A DNA stretch of 64,000 nt from an uncultured Paracoccaceae bacterium (GCA_947494445.1 CANLVD010000004.1:285560-349559), one strand, 5' to 3'; shown: positions 1 to 8,847, counted from the stretch's first letter. Notes: generated by a model not told the origin, from the letters alone. Numbers and translations: made by a program.

Positions 1-2
1 AC

Positions 3-566
3 CTGCCAACCGATCCGATGCTTGTGGAAGAACAGGCCGCTGCTCTGGCTGCTGCTGTGGGCGAGGCTTTGCAGACCGCCACGGAAGAGGCATTCCTGCC
101 CAGCGCGCGCGCCATCCAAAAGGCATCTCGCCCGCAAAAGCGGCCCACCACTTTGGCAAAGCCACAGCAGGTTCGCACCGCTGCAATTGATCCAGACCTT
201 GCTCCATCCGCGCGCGCGATCCTGTCGATCACACCCCCCCGGGCGCGTCCCCGAGGTCTGCCTGATTTGAAGCCCGGCAAGACGATTGTCGTCAGTCCCA
301 GCACAACCAGCCGCAAGCAATTGCCGACTGTCGCCTCTGTCCAGAAGGCCGCCACGATCGAAAATGCAATCCCCAAACGCGGCATGGCGCTGATCGGGGT
401 GTATGGCACAAGCTCCAAACGTCAGGCGCTGGTGCGTCTGCGCTCCGGCAAATTCGTGAAGGTCGGCACTGGGGATACTGTTGGCGGCTTCAAGGTTTCA
501 GCCATCTCATCCGATGCCATCCGCATGCGGCGCAACGGGCGCGACACGATCCTAGAACTGCCCTGA
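3..566 (+). CDS. C-terminal part of an unidentified protein with a PilP/GspC-like end domain (5' end outside window)
   Basis: The frame is open from the first bases of the window, so the ATG at 18 is probably internal and the gene begins upstream. The visible 187 residues start with an Ala/Pro-rich, probably disordered stretch in which PSARAI occurs twice about 40 residues apart. The last 60 residues (from MALIGVYGT to the end) form a compact beta-rich segment with LVRLRSGKFVKVGTGDTVGG, which resembles the C-terminal domain of PilP/GspC-type pilus or secretion proteins. That is my impression of the fold and not a firm assignment. It converges on the next gene and overlaps its stop by 15 bp. 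Function unknown. Confidence 0.65.
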   Translation: MPTDPMLVEEQAAALAAAVGEALQTATEEAFLPSARAIQKASRPQKRPTTLAKPQQVRTAAIDPDLAPSARAILSITPPRARPRGLPDLKPGKTIVVSPSTTSRKQLPTVASVQKAATIENAIPKRGMALIGVYGTSSKRQALVRLRSGKFVKVGTGDTVGGFKVSAISSDAIRMRRNGRDTILELP

Positions 567-2183
567 CCGATCGGCCAGATAGGCCTCCCAGGCCTCCGGC
601 GTATCAAGATCAATGACCGGGCCATCGCCTGCATCGGGCACATCCACCAGATAGTCGCCCGCCCCGCGCACAATCTCGCGCGCTCCCAGATCACCAGTCA
701 GTTCGCACAAGGCCCCAAAAAACCGTTTACCGAACAGAACCGGCTGCCCCGGCACACCACCGGCTGTCACCGAACGGCAGATCAGGGCATTGGTCTTGGG
801 GTCAAACGCTGCAATCAGCCGGTCAATCTGTGCCTCTTCAATGTCAGGCATATCGGCAAAGGCGAGGATCACGGCATCATGAGAGTTTGCAGCCTCAAGA
901 ACACCTGCGCGCAGGGAAGCCGACATGCCCAGCGCCGCGTCTCTGGCAACCAGTGTCTGAACCTCCAGACCCTGCAAAACTTCCTCTCTGTCCCGGCCAT
1001 CAGGCGGCAGCACAACAATCACGCTGTCGGCCGAACTTTTGATCATGCGGTCCGCTGTCCGGCGCAAAAGAGGCACATCATCGATGGTTTCCATAAGTTT
1101 GTCGCGCCCACCCATCCGGCGCGACGCACCTGCGGCGAGCAGGATCACTGCAACCTTCGGCTTGCCCGCCTTCTCGGCCAATGCAAATGCGCGCGGCTGC
1201 GGTCGGGTCGGAATTTCTTTCAGAAGCCCGCCGATGCCCATATCGGCAATATCTTCCGAGGTCACAGGAATGCCACTCACCACGCGTTCCAGCACCCAAT
1301 CCGCACCATTGAGCGCGGGCGAACGCGCACATCCCGGCAAACCGATCACATCACGCTCTCCCAGTTTTCCCAAAAACAACAGGTTCCCGGGATCGACAGG
1401 CATCCCGAACCGTTCCATCCGGCCACCAGCGGCGACCAATCCAGCCGGGCATACGTCCCGTGCATCTGAAGTTGCCGATCCGCCAAGGATCAGCACCAGA
1501 GGAGCTGAAGAGCGTCTCAATGCATCCGCAACAGCCGCCTCTTCATGATCCACTGCGATCACCTGTCCAAGGGTCACACCCAGAGCGGTCAACCGTTTTG
1601 AGACCGCAGTCTCACCCTTGCGCATCAGTTTGTCACCCATCCCGGCCGTGCGGGTGAGAACCAGATCAGCGCGCTGGTGATGTCGTGCGTGTACTTTCAC
1701 AACCTGGCCGTTCAGGCAGCCAAGGGCCCGCTCGACCGCAGTGTTCGGCACCGCGTAGGGAATGATCTTGATTGTGGCCAGCATGTCCCCTGCGCTGACC
1801 CGCTTGTGTTGGGCCAAAGTGGCCAGCGTGATTGCGGGGTCAACCGCGTTCAGCGCTCTGATCGCGTCGGCAGCGAGAACGAGCACCCCGTCGCGTGCCG
1901 CGATCAGATTGACCCGCCCGGTGAAGGGTGCCTCTAAGCGCAGACCCGCGATGTCCGGATCCGGGGCCAGTGCTGCGCCAATGCGCGCAGCGGCCTCATT
2001 TTCACTCAGATCATCCGGCTCGAAACTGGCGACAACAACCGTGTCAACATCATGGCTGCGCAGCATGTCCAGATCATCTGCAGACAGCAGCCTGCCCTTG
2101 CGCAATCGGTGCGATCCGAATTGAAGAGAATGCGCCAGCGTCGCCCCAAGGGCCTCCGCAACTGGCACCGGTCCGAATTTCAT
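552..2183 (-). CDS. Molybdopterin-binding domain fused to MobA-like NTP transferase (MocA-type molybdenum cofactor cytidylyltransferase)
   Basis: 543 residues in two domains. Residues 1 to about 330 resemble the MoeA/MogA-like molybdopterin-binding fold, with GGSATSDARDV near residue 234. Residues about 345-543 are a MobA-like nucleotidyltransferase with the glycine-rich loop LLAAGASRRMGG near 348 and AFADMP further on. Such fusions occur next to xanthine or CO dehydrogenase genes and probably load CMP onto molybdenum cofactor for that enzyme class. The start at 2183 is chosen because its ATG overlaps the XdhC stop (ATGA, 2180-2183) and the protein then begins MKFGPVPVAEALG, as expected for the family. 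A longer frame to 2381 only reads through xdhC. No dehydrogenase structural genes are in the window. Confidence 0.85.
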   Translation of the reverse strand: MKFGPVPVAEALGATLAHSLQFGSHRLRKGRLLSADDLDMLRSHDVDTVVVASFEPDDLSENEAAARIGAALAPDPDIAGLRLEAPFTGRVNLIAARDGVLVLAADAIRALNAVDPAITLATLAQHKRVSAGDMLATIKIIPYAVPNTAVERALGCLNGQVVKVHARHHQRADLVLTRTAGMGDKLMRKGETAVSKRLTALGVTLGQVIAVDHEEAAVADALRRSSAPLVLILGGSATSDARDVCPAGLVAAGGRMERFGMPVDPGNLLFLGKLGERDVIGLPGCARSPALNGADWVLERVVSGIPVTSEDIADMGIGGLLKEIPTRPQPRAFALAEKAGKPKVAVILLAAGASRRMGGRDKLMETIDDVPLLRRTADRMIKSSADSVIVVLPPDGRDREEVLQGLEVQTLVARDAALGMSASLRAGVLEAANSHDAVILAFADMPDIEEAQIDRLIAAFDPKTNALICRSVTAGGVPGQPVLFGKRFFGALCELTGDLGAREIVRGAGDYLVDVPDAGDGPVIDLDTPEAWEAYLADRSGQF

Positions 2184-3187
2184 GAGCCTGCCGTGATGAC
2201 TGTGTGCTTGCGCAGCGTTTCGGTCATCTCCGCCAGAATGGACACAGCAATCTCGGCAGGCGAACGCGCACCGATATCTGCCCCGACCGGACCATGAATT
2301 CGGGCGATCTGCCCATCCGGGAAACCGGCCTCCTGCAATCTGGCGACCCGCTTGGCGTGGGTCCGGGTCGAGCCCAGACATCCAAGATAGAACGGCTCGG
2401 CCTCAAGCGCTGTGCGAATGGCCGGATCGTCCAGTTTCGGGTCATGTGTCAGGGTGACAACGGCGGTGCGCGCATCAAGCCCGATGGCTGACAGGGCCGC
2501 ATCAGGCCAGTCGTGAACCAGCTTTTGACCCGGAAACCTGAGGTCAGAGGCGAAAGCCTCCCGCGGATCGACCAGAGTGACATCATAGCCGGCAAGGCCC
2601 GCCATCACCGTCAAGGGTTGCGCAATATGAACCGCCCCCACAATCACCAACCGCAGGGGCGGATTGTGAATGCCCAGATACCAGCCCTCCGCCAACTGAC
2701 TTTTGTCACTGGCGAACCCTTCGGCGGCAACTGCCCCCAGTTCCGCATCATCTGTGCCAATCAACCGCCGCTCGAACCGGTCAAGATGAACCGCATAGGC
2801 CACCGGTTGCCGACGGGCCCGCGCTGCCACCAACCGCTCAAGCAGATCCACATCCGGTCCCTGGCCATGGTCCACAGGTTCAACCATCACACGGATCCGC
2901 CCACCGCAGGCCAACCCAACGGCAAATGCCTCATCGTCCGAGATACCGAACTCCAGCAGCTTCGGTGTTCCATCCTCAAGCGCGTCCAGAGCCTCGGCCA
3001 CCACTGCCCCCTCGACACAACCGCCCGAGACAGATCCCATCATCTCAGCCTCTGAAGAGATCACGAGCATCGATCCGACGGGTCGGGGCGCAGAGCCCCA
3101 AGTCTCGATCACATGGGCCAGCGCAACTTTCTTGCCAGCGCGCACCCAGTCCAGTGCCAGTTCCGGTATCGCGTCAAACTGATCCAT
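2180..3187 (-). CDS. xdhC: XdhC/CoxI-family molybdenum hydroxylase maturation protein
   Basis: 335 residues. XdhC proteins bind sulfurated molybdenum cofactor and deliver it to xanthine dehydrogenase-type enzymes. The N-terminal XdhC domain carries MMGSVSGGCVEGAVVAEAL, and the C-terminal Rossmann part carries LVIVGAVHIAQPL (the usual GxGHVG glycine motif is altered here to GAVH), YLGCLGSTRTHAKR and HGPVGADIGARSPAEIAVSI. It is translationally coupled to the downstream MocA-like gene by a 4-bp overlap, which supports a joint role in preparing the cofactor. The family call is firm. The target enzyme is not in the window. Confidence 0.9.
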   Translation of the reverse strand: MDQFDAIPELALDWVRAGKKVALAHVIETWGSAPRPVGSMLVISSEAEMMGSVSGGCVEGAVVAEALDALEDGTPKLLEFGISDDEAFAVGLACGGRIRVMVEPVDHGQGPDVDLLERLVAARARRQPVAYAVHLDRFERRLIGTDDAELGAVAAEGFASDKSQLAEGWYLGIHNPPLRLVIVGAVHIAQPLTVMAGLAGYDVTLVDPREAFASDLRFPGQKLVHDWPDAALSAIGLDARTAVVTLTHDPKLDDPAIRTALEAEPFYLGCLGSTRTHAKRVARLQEAGFPDGQIARIHGPVGADIGARSPAEIAVSILAEMTETLRKHTVITAGS

Positions 3188-3264
3188 GCCACCTCCCGAC
3201 CTTTGACCTCAATCTAGGGACGGTCAGCCGGGAATTGAAGCCGGGAATTCAGATATGCCCGGTT

Positions 3265-3296
3265 CACTTCCTGGCAAAAATATCCCCGCCGGAGGC
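3265..3296 (-). repeat. Dispersed intergenic repeat, copy 1
   Basis: Read on the minus strand this matches the family GCCTCCGGCGGGGATATTT followed two to four bases later by CCAAGAAGTG (here CCAGGAAGTG). It lies between xdhC and the HAD gene. Just upstream, the 11-mer AGCCGGGAATT is directly repeated at 3226-3236 and 3239-3249. Five further copies of the family are listed below. Confidence 0.85.
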
Positions 3297-3313
3297 AGCG
3301 CTGCGGCACGGGA

Positions 3314-4189
3314 TCAGCGCAGATACCCGATGGTCGCCGTCGGGCTCAACTGGGCGCTGGTCAGAAAAGCTGTCAGTTTTTGCGGATCAGGCTGACCGTC
3401 TGCCATGCCTGTGGCTTCAGCTGCCAGACCACCTGCGATGAAAAGCGTGTCGAGCCCTTCCGCCATACCACCGGCGACATCCGTCATCACACCGTCGCCC
3501 ACGCAAAGGATCCGGTCATCCGGCACCTGCGCCCCCCGCAGGGCAGTCAACCGGTCGGCGGCCATGCGGTAAATCGGTGGATGCGGTTTGCCGAAGTAGA
3601 AAGACTCACCACCTGCCTCGCTATAGGCTTTGGCGATGGCACCGGCACAGAAAATCCGCTTCTCGCCCACGTCCACAACAATGTCAGGATTGGCACAAAG
3701 CAGCTTCAAACCCTTGTGTGCGCCCGTGCGGATGGTCAGACGGTAATCATCGGGCGTCTCGGTCTGGTCATCGAATAGACCGGTGCAAATAATGCCTTCA
3801 GCGTCTTCAAGCGCCACCCGCTCCACATCAATGGGCGAGCCATCCTCATTGAAGAAAAACGGCAGATCCCGCTCTGGGCCAAGGTGATAGACCTTTTTGC
3901 CGAACTCGCCAGCGGCCATTGCACCCTGTGCGGCATCACCGGACGAGGCGATGTCGTCATAGCAGTCTTTAGGCACGCCCATCCCTTCAAGCTGCCGGGC
4001 CACCTCACGTCTTGGCCGGGGAGAGTTCGTCACAAGGATCACGGTTTTGCCTCCAGCACGAAACTGCTGCAATGCCGCGACTGCATCGGGAAACGGCGCC
4101 TTGCCATTGTGCAGACACCCCCAAAGATCACAGTACAGCGCATCGTAACGGATGGATATCTCCTCCAGCGAGGTGATGATTTGAGACAT
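3314..4189 (-). CDS. HAD-superfamily IIA hydrolase (TIGR01459-like)
   Basis: 291 residues. Motif I is YDALYCDLWGCLHNG near residue 14, with Trp in the third position of the DxD, which I recall as typical of the TIGR01459 subgroup. VTNSPRP gives motif II, and LCVGDGVMTDVAGG near the C-terminus gives the metal-binding acidic motif. Such proteins are cytosolic sugar-phosphate or nucleotide phosphatases. The natural substrate cannot be read from the sequence. The start at 4189 (MSQIITSLEEIS) is preferred over a 54-residue extension that shows no family similarity. It is divergent from the CoxD-like gene across about 140 bp. Confidence 0.85.
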   Translation of the reverse strand: MSQIITSLEEISIRYDALYCDLWGCLHNGKAPFPDAVAALQQFRAGGKTVILVTNSPRPRREVARQLEGMGVPKDCYDDIASSGDAAQGAMAAGEFGKKVYHLGPERDLPFFFNEDGSPIDVERVALEDAEGIICTGLFDDQTETPDDYRLTIRTGAHKGLKLLCANPDIVVDVGEKRIFCAGAIAKAYSEAGGESFYFGKPHPPIYRMAADRLTALRGAQVPDDRILCVGDGVMTDVAGGMAEGLDTLFIAGGLAAEATGMADGQPDPQKLTAFLTSAQLSPTATIGYLR

Positions 4190-4328
4190 TGCAACTGGCT
4201 CCCTGATGCGGTTTGCGCAACAGATAACCTTGATTTGGGTTCGGGACCAGATGCCAAGGTGGGGTTGATCTTTGCCTCTGCGCCCCATTTGATGCGCGAA
4301 TGACTTCCCCGCCTTCAGGAGACACCCC

Positions 4329-5240
4329 TTGACCGAGCTGCCACAATCCATCGATGCGACCCAAAACCTGCTCAGCGAGGCAGGCTATGTCTGCGGACGG
4401 TCACTTGCCACGGTCGTGTTTCTGTCTCTCAAATTGGGCCGCCCCTTGTTTCTTGAAGGCGAAGCGGGCGTCGGCAAGACCGAGATCGCCAAAGCACTTT
4501 CCATGGCTCTGGGTCGCAAACTGATCCGTCTGCAATGCTATGAGGGGCTGGATGCGGCGTCAGCGGTTTACGAATGGAACTTCGCTGCCCAGATGGTCGC
4601 CATACGCACAGCCGAAGCAACCGGCAGCGAGGACCGCAAGGCGCTCACGGAGGAACTCTTCTCGGATGAATACCTGGTGCGCCGGCCCTTGCTTGAGGCG
4701 ATGAGCCCGCAAGACGGCGGTGCGCCCATTCTGCTGATCGATGAGTTGGACCGAACTGATGAACCGTTTGAGGCATTCCTCCTCGAAGCGCTCAGCGATT
4801 TTCAGGTGACCATCCCCGAGATGGGCACGATCAAGGCGGCCGAGCCGCCCATCGTGATCTTGACCTCAAACCGCACGCGTGAAGTGCATGATGCCCTGAA
4901 ACGCCGGTGCCTTTATCATTGGGTGGATTATCCGGATTTTGAGCGCGAGATGGAAATCATCCGCGCCCGCGCGCCCGAGGCCGCAGATACGCTCAGCCGC
5001 GAAGTTGTGGCCTTTGTCCAGAAACTGCGCTCGGAGGATCTGTTCAAGAAACCGGGTGTGGCCGAGACCATCGACTGGGCGAAATGTCTGGTTGCGCTCG
5101 ACACCGTCCAACTCAGCCCGCAGGTGATTGCCGATACGCTGGGAGCGATCCTGAAATATCAGGATGACATCCAGAAGCTGCAAGGCTCCGAGGCCAAGCG
5201 CATTCTTGACGAAAGCAAGCTGGCGCTGGAACCGGTCTGA
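4329..5240 (+). CDS. MoxR-type AAA+ ATPase, CoxD-like
   Basis: 303 residues. Walker A is GEAGVGKTE (residues 44-52), Walker B is ILLIDELDR, and ILTSNRTREVHDALKRRC supplies sensor 1 and an arginine region. The TTG start at 4329 is supported by AGGAG at 4317-4321. MoxR ATPases act with VWA-domain partners as metal-centre chaperones. In carboxydotrophs CoxD remodels the Mo-Cu site of CO dehydrogenase. The next gene, 13 bp downstream, encodes the expected VWA partner. With XdhC and the MocA-like gene nearby, the set looks like a maturation kit for a molybdenum hydroxylase encoded elsewhere. Confidence 0.88.
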   Translation: MTELPQSIDATQNLLSEAGYVCGRSLATVVFLSLKLGRPLFLEGEAGVGKTEIAKALSMALGRKLIRLQCYEGLDAASAVYEWNFAAQMVAIRTAEATGSEDRKALTEELFSDEYLVRRPLLEAMSPQDGGAPILLIDELDRTDEPFEAFLLEALSDFQVTIPEMGTIKAAEPPIVILTSNRTREVHDALKRRCLYHWVDYPDFEREMEIIRARAPEAADTLSREVVAFVQKLRSEDLFKKPGVAETIDWAKCLVALDTVQLSPQVIADTLGAILKYQDDIQKLQGSEAKRILDESKLALEPV

Positions 5241-5253
5241 ACGGAGCGCGCCT

Positions 5254-6510
5254 GTGGCCACCTACGCCGATCTTCCCATTCCCGATGACGGCAAGCTGGC
5301 CGGGAACATCACGCATTTTGCACGCGCCTTGCGCAGTGCCGGCCTGCCTGTGGGGCCGGGCCGGGTGGTGGATGCCATCCGAGCGGTAGAAGCAGCAGGC
5401 TTTACCGAGAAACATGATTTCTACGCCACCTTGGAGGCCTGCTTCATCTCGCGCCCCGAGCATCGGGTCGTGTTTGCCCAGATCTTTCGGCTTTACTGGC
5501 GCGATCCGCAATTTCTGGAACACATGATGGGGCTTTTGACGCCAATGGTGCGTGGCGTGAACGAGGCCCCCAAGGCTCAGGCTGCCGAACGCCGCGCAGC
5601 TGAGGCCCTGCTTGATGGAGCCGAGACACCGGAACAGCCTCAAGCCGAAGAAGGCGGCGAGGAGATCGAGTTTGATGCAACGCTCACCTTCTCGGATCAG
5701 GAGAAGCTCAAGACTGCCGATTTCGAGCAGATGACATCGTCCGAACTGGCACAGGCCAAACGTGCCATTGCCCGGCTGGATCTGCCGGTCAAACCCATTG
5801 CCTCACGCCGCACAGCGCCAAATGCGCGCGGACAGATTGCTGATTGGCGCGGGACCATGCGCGGTGCGATGCGCTCCGGCGGCGATGTTGAACGGCTGGC
5901 GATGAAGGCCCGCCGCAACCGCTGGCCCAATCTGGTGGCGCTGTGTGACATCTCGGGTTCGATGTCGAATTACTCGCGTGTGTTGCTGCATTTTCTGCAT
6001 GCTGCCGCCAATGCCAAGGGGGCTGGCTGGGCACAGGTGCACAGTTTCACCTTCGGGACCCGGCTGACCAACATCACCCGGCATATGCGCCACCGGGATG
6101 TCGATGCGGCACTGGCTGCAGCCGGGACGGAGGCCAAGGACTGGGAAGGCGGAACCCGGATTGGCGCGTGTCTGCGCGATTTCAACAGGGACTGGTCACG
6201 GCGGGTTCTGGGACAGGGTGCCGTGGTGATCCTGATCACCGACGGCCTGGACCGTGATGATCCCGGTGATCTGGCCCGGGAGGCCGAGCGTCTGCAATTG
6301 AGCGCGCGAAAGCTGATCTGGTTGAACCCGCTTCTGCGCTGGGACGGGTTTGCGCCCAAGGCCCAAGGGGTCCGGGCATTGCTGCCGCATGTCGACAGTT
6401 TTCGCGCCGCCCACAACCTGCAATCGCTTGAAGCGTTGTCAGATGCGTTGAACAGGGCAGATGATCGCGGCGACCGGGATCGGCTTATGGCGATGATGCG
6501 GGACGGCTGA
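5254..6510 (+). CDS. VWA-containing CoxE-family protein
   Basis: 418 residues. The C-terminal half carries a von Willebrand A fold with a MIDAS motif in LVALCDISGSMSNYSR (DxSxS) and a second acidic site in VILITDGLDRDDP. The N-terminal half is helical, with a Glu-rich acidic linker near residues 115-135. The GTG start at 5254 is chosen because GGAG lies 7-8 bases upstream and the gap to the CoxD-like stop is only 13 bp. A longer frame beginning at 5164 would overlap that gene by 77 bp. It is the probable partner of the preceding ATPase in molybdenum enzyme maturation. Confidence 0.88.
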   Translation: MATYADLPIPDDGKLAGNITHFARALRSAGLPVGPGRVVDAIRAVEAAGFTEKHDFYATLEACFISRPEHRVVFAQIFRLYWRDPQFLEHMMGLLTPMVRGVNEAPKAQAAERRAAEALLDGAETPEQPQAEEGGEEIEFDATLTFSDQEKLKTADFEQMTSSELAQAKRAIARLDLPVKPIASRRTAPNARGQIADWRGTMRGAMRSGGDVERLAMKARRNRWPNLVALCDISGSMSNYSRVLLHFLHAAANAKGAGWAQVHSFTFGTRLTNITRHMRHRDVDAALAAAGTEAKDWEGGTRIGACLRDFNRDWSRRVLGQGAVVILITDGLDRDDPGDLAREAERLQLSARKLIWLNPLLRWDGFAPKAQGVRALLPHVDSFRAAHNLQSLEALSDALNRADDRGDRDRLMAMMRDG

Positions 6511-6537
6511 GGCTGGTTCGTGACGTAGTCGGTGGAT

Positions 6538-6568
6538 GCCTCCGGCGGGGATATTTTGCCAAGAAGTG
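6538..6568 (+). repeat. Dispersed intergenic repeat, copy 2
   Basis: This is a full-consensus copy on the plus strand: GCCTCCGGCGGGGATATTT, then TGCCAAGAAGTG. It lies 28 bp after the coxE-like stop codon. Confidence 0.85.
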
Positions 6569-6610
6569 TGGGGTGATTGAGTGCGTACTTTTGGGCTCAT
6601 AAAACTTCCA

Positions 6611-6692
6611 CGCAATAAAATCACCCAATTTTTAACATTCACGTAATTTTATTGCGCAATGATCTTGCGTGAAGGCCGCGACTCGGCTATGT
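6611..6692 (+). promoter_or_regulatory. Candidate promoter region of the MaoC gene with inverted repeat
   Basis: An 11-bp perfect inverted repeat (CGCAATAAAAT at 6611-6621 and ATTTTATTGCG at 6646-6656) flanks an AT-rich loop, and ATTGCGCAAT at 6651-6660 is itself palindromic. Directly after it, CTTGCG (6664-6669) and CTATGT (6687-6692) are separated by 17 bp, a plausible -35/-10 pair. The pattern is seen in the sequence; the promoter reading is inference. Confidence 0.4.
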
Positions 6693-6762
6693 CTGCTGCA
6701 TCGCACAACGCGACATTTGGAGTGTGGCCGTAAAGTTTTGGCCCTTGTCTGGGGAGACAAAC

Positions 6763-7218
6763 ATGTTGGACGCCCATCAGCACAATCTGCCGGTCGGCAC
6801 CATCTGCATCGAGGATCTGGAGATCGGGATGTCGCGCTCGGTCTCCAAGATCATTGGTGATCGCGAAATCGAGATGTTTGCGGAACTGTCGACCGACCAC
6901 AATCCGGTCCATCTGGACGATGATTATGCCCAGGACACCATTTTTGGCGGGCGGATTGCCCACGGCATGCTGACCGCTGGGCTGATTTCGGCGGTGATCG
7001 GCGAACAATTGCCCGGCCATGGTACAGTCTATCTGGGTCAGAACCTGAAATTCATGGCTCCAGTGCGCCCCGGCGATCATGTCGAAGCTGTGGTGAGCGT
7101 GCGTGAGATCGACTATGGCAAACGCCGCGTGACCCTTGATTGCCGCTGTCTGGTAGGCGATACGGTTGTTCTGAAAGGCGACGCCCTGGTGTTGGCGCCT
7201 TCCGCGAAATTCGACTGA
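6763..7218 (+). CDS. MaoC-family (R)-specific enoyl-CoA hydratase
   Basis: 151 residues with a single hot-dog fold. The catalytic motif is present as STDHNPVHLDDDYAQ (the Asp/His hydratase pair), followed by FGGRIAHGMLTAGLIS. The family hydrates trans-2-enoyl-CoA to (R)-3-hydroxyacyl-CoA and often feeds polyhydroxyalkanoate synthesis or ethylmalonyl-CoA-type pathways. The ATG at 6763 follows GGGGAGA by five bases and is preferred over an in-frame upstream start at 6724. It is followed 35 bp later by ribF on the same strand. Substrate chain length cannot be read from the sequence. Confidence 0.9.
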   Translation: MLDAHQHNLPVGTICIEDLEIGMSRSVSKIIGDREIEMFAELSTDHNPVHLDDDYAQDTIFGGRIAHGMLTAGLISAVIGEQLPGHGTVYLGQNLKFMAPVRPGDHVEAVVSVREIDYGKRRVTLDCRCLVGDTVVLKGDALVLAPSAKFD

Positions 7219-7253
7219 CCGGGGTCTGAGCCGCCCCTGACAATGGGGCGCCA

Positions 7254-8195
7254 ATGCACCGACATACCTCACTGACGCCTGTGCCGCCTGCGCATCGCAA
7301 TGCTGCCGTGGCACTGGGCAATTTCGACGGGGTACATCTGGGACACCAGTCGGTGATCGCGCTGGCACGGGCCGCAGCCGCAGAACGTGATGCGCCGCTT
7401 GGCATTGTCACTTTTGAACCCCACCCCCGCAGCTTCTTTGCGCCCGATGCGCCGGCATTCCGTTTGATGGGGGCTGAGGCACGGGCCAGCCGGCTGGAAA
7501 AACTGGGTGTTGATGAGCTTTTCGAGTTGCCCTTTGACGATACTCTGGCCAGCCTGACCGCAGAGGCCTTCGTCACGTCTGTTTTAGTGGATGCTTTGGG
7601 CATTTCGCATGTCGTGGTTGGCGCGGATTTCCGCTTTGGCAAAGGCCGCATGGGCGATGTGGAAAGCCTTGCCCGGATGGGTGCCGAACTTGGCTTTGGG
7701 GTCACGGTCGCACCGCTGGTCTCGGATGCATCAGGTGATTTTTCATCGACCGCGATCCGGCAGGCACTGAGCGACGGGCGGCCGGAGGATGCAGCCCGCA
7801 TGCTGGGCCACCTGCACCGGATCGAAGGCCCGGTGGAACACGGGTTCAAGCGGGGCCGCGAGATGGGGTTTCCGACCATAAACCTGTCCCTCAAAGGTCT
7901 GCACCCGCCCAAGTTTGGAGTCTATGCCACGTTGGTTGACGTCCTTGAGGGGCCTCACAAAGGGCGGTACCAGGGTGCGGCCTCCGTCGGGTCGCGCCCC
8001 ACTTTTGGGGAGAACCTGGCCAATCTGGAAGTGTATCTGCTTGATTTCGACGGTGATCTTTATGACCGCGCCGTCTCCGTGGCTTTGGTGGCTTATCAGC
8101 GCCCGGAGCTGAAGTTTGACGACATGGATGCGCTCATGACTCAGATGCATCTTGATGTGGAGGAGACCCGGGCACATCTGACAGATACTCCTTGA
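7254..8195 (+). CDS. ribF: Bifunctional riboflavin kinase / FAD synthetase
   Basis: 313 residues, normal for the family. The N-terminal FMN adenylyltransferase domain shows ALGNFDGVHLGHQ near residue 21 and FSSTAIRQALSDGRPEDA. The C-terminal riboflavin kinase domain starts around residue 185 with GRGREMGFPTINL-type sequence (here KRGREMGFPTINLSL), then KFGVYA and SVGSRPTFG. It converts riboflavin to FMN and then FAD in the cytosol. Its last 62 bp overlap the convergent DUF2161 gene. Confidence 0.96.
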   Translation: MHRHTSLTPVPPAHRNAAVALGNFDGVHLGHQSVIALARAAAAERDAPLGIVTFEPHPRSFFAPDAPAFRLMGAEARASRLEKLGVDELFELPFDDTLASLTAEAFVTSVLVDALGISHVVVGADFRFGKGRMGDVESLARMGAELGFGVTVAPLVSDASGDFSSTAIRQALSDGRPEDAARMLGHLHRIEGPVEHGFKRGREMGFPTINLSLKGLHPPKFGVYATLVDVLEGPHKGRYQGAASVGSRPTFGENLANLEVYLLDFDGDLYDRAVSVALVAYQRPELKFDDMDALMTQMHLDVEETRAHLTDTP

Positions 8196-8847
8196 TCCGG
8201 GATTTCTCTGAGATTGCCACGCCTGCCCCCTCCGCGCTCAATCCATAGACGCCCTTGGAGATCTTCTCGAACCACCCATAATGGTTGTCCCGCATCAGCG
8301 CGGTCGCCCGCGACACGCCTGTCCCACTGGCAACATCACGGCCACGACCCGGGCCGTTGTCCCCAAGCCATCCGACACAGCGCAGGGCATCCTGGCGATA
8401 GGCCGTCATGGTGATCTGTCGCACCGAACCGCCGGTGGCAGGATCCCCGGATCTGGCCTGAAATTCCTTCAGCAATCGGGCCTGTTTGATTTTGGACTTT
8501 CGCGGCTGGTAGGGCATGGGATCCAGATGCGCCGTGACCTTGCCGTCTGCGTTGATCGTGAGATATCCAAGCCCAAGCCGCCTGCACAGCGTGAGGATAT
8601 CCCGGTAGGTGCCGCGCCCTTTGGATTTGCGGGCAGGGGTCGCGACATAGACCTGATCGGTGATCGATAGGCGGGCCACCCCCTGAACCAGAAGCTGCAC
8701 AGACAGGCCAATCTTAAGCTCGACGATCACCGGGGGTTCCTCGCCCCGGATGGCGACCACGTCACAGCCTTTGACCTCGCCCTTGACGTCATAGCCCTGT
8801 GCCTGAAGGAAGGCCTTTACGGGCGGGTAGAGATCGGTCTCTTTCAC
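8134..8847 (-). CDS. DUF2161 protein, putative PD-(D/E)XK-type phosphodiesterase
   Basis: 237 residues. It opens with KETDLYPPVKAFLQAQGY, characteristic of the DUF2161 family. GCDVVAIRGEEPPVIVELKIG gives the D...ExK core of a PD-(D/E)XK nuclease-like fold. The C-terminal part looks like a winged helix (NHYGWFEKISKGVYGLSAEG). Function is unknown; a nucleic-acid hydrolase is predicted from the fold only. The GTG at 8847 is chosen to match the usual family N-terminus. An ATG at 8886 in the same frame is possible. It is divergent from the YcgN gene and convergent with, and overlapping, ribF by 62 bp. Confidence 0.82.
   Translation of the reverse strand: MKETDLYPPVKAFLQAQGYDVKGEVKGCDVVAIRGEEPPVIVELKIGLSVQLLVQGVARLSITDQVYVATPARKSKGRGTYRDILTLCRRLGLGYLTINADGKVTAHLDPMPYQPRKSKIKQARLLKEFQARSGDPATGGSVRQITMTAYRQDALRCVGWLGDNGPGRGRDVASGTGVSRATALMRDNHYGWFEKISKGVYGLSAEGAGVAISEKSRIKEYLSDVPGSPPHQDASES

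Noticed and set aside
6649..7368. 239-codon minus-strand frame
   Set aside because: Antisense to the MaoC gene, whose hydratase motif and ribosome-binding site are clear.
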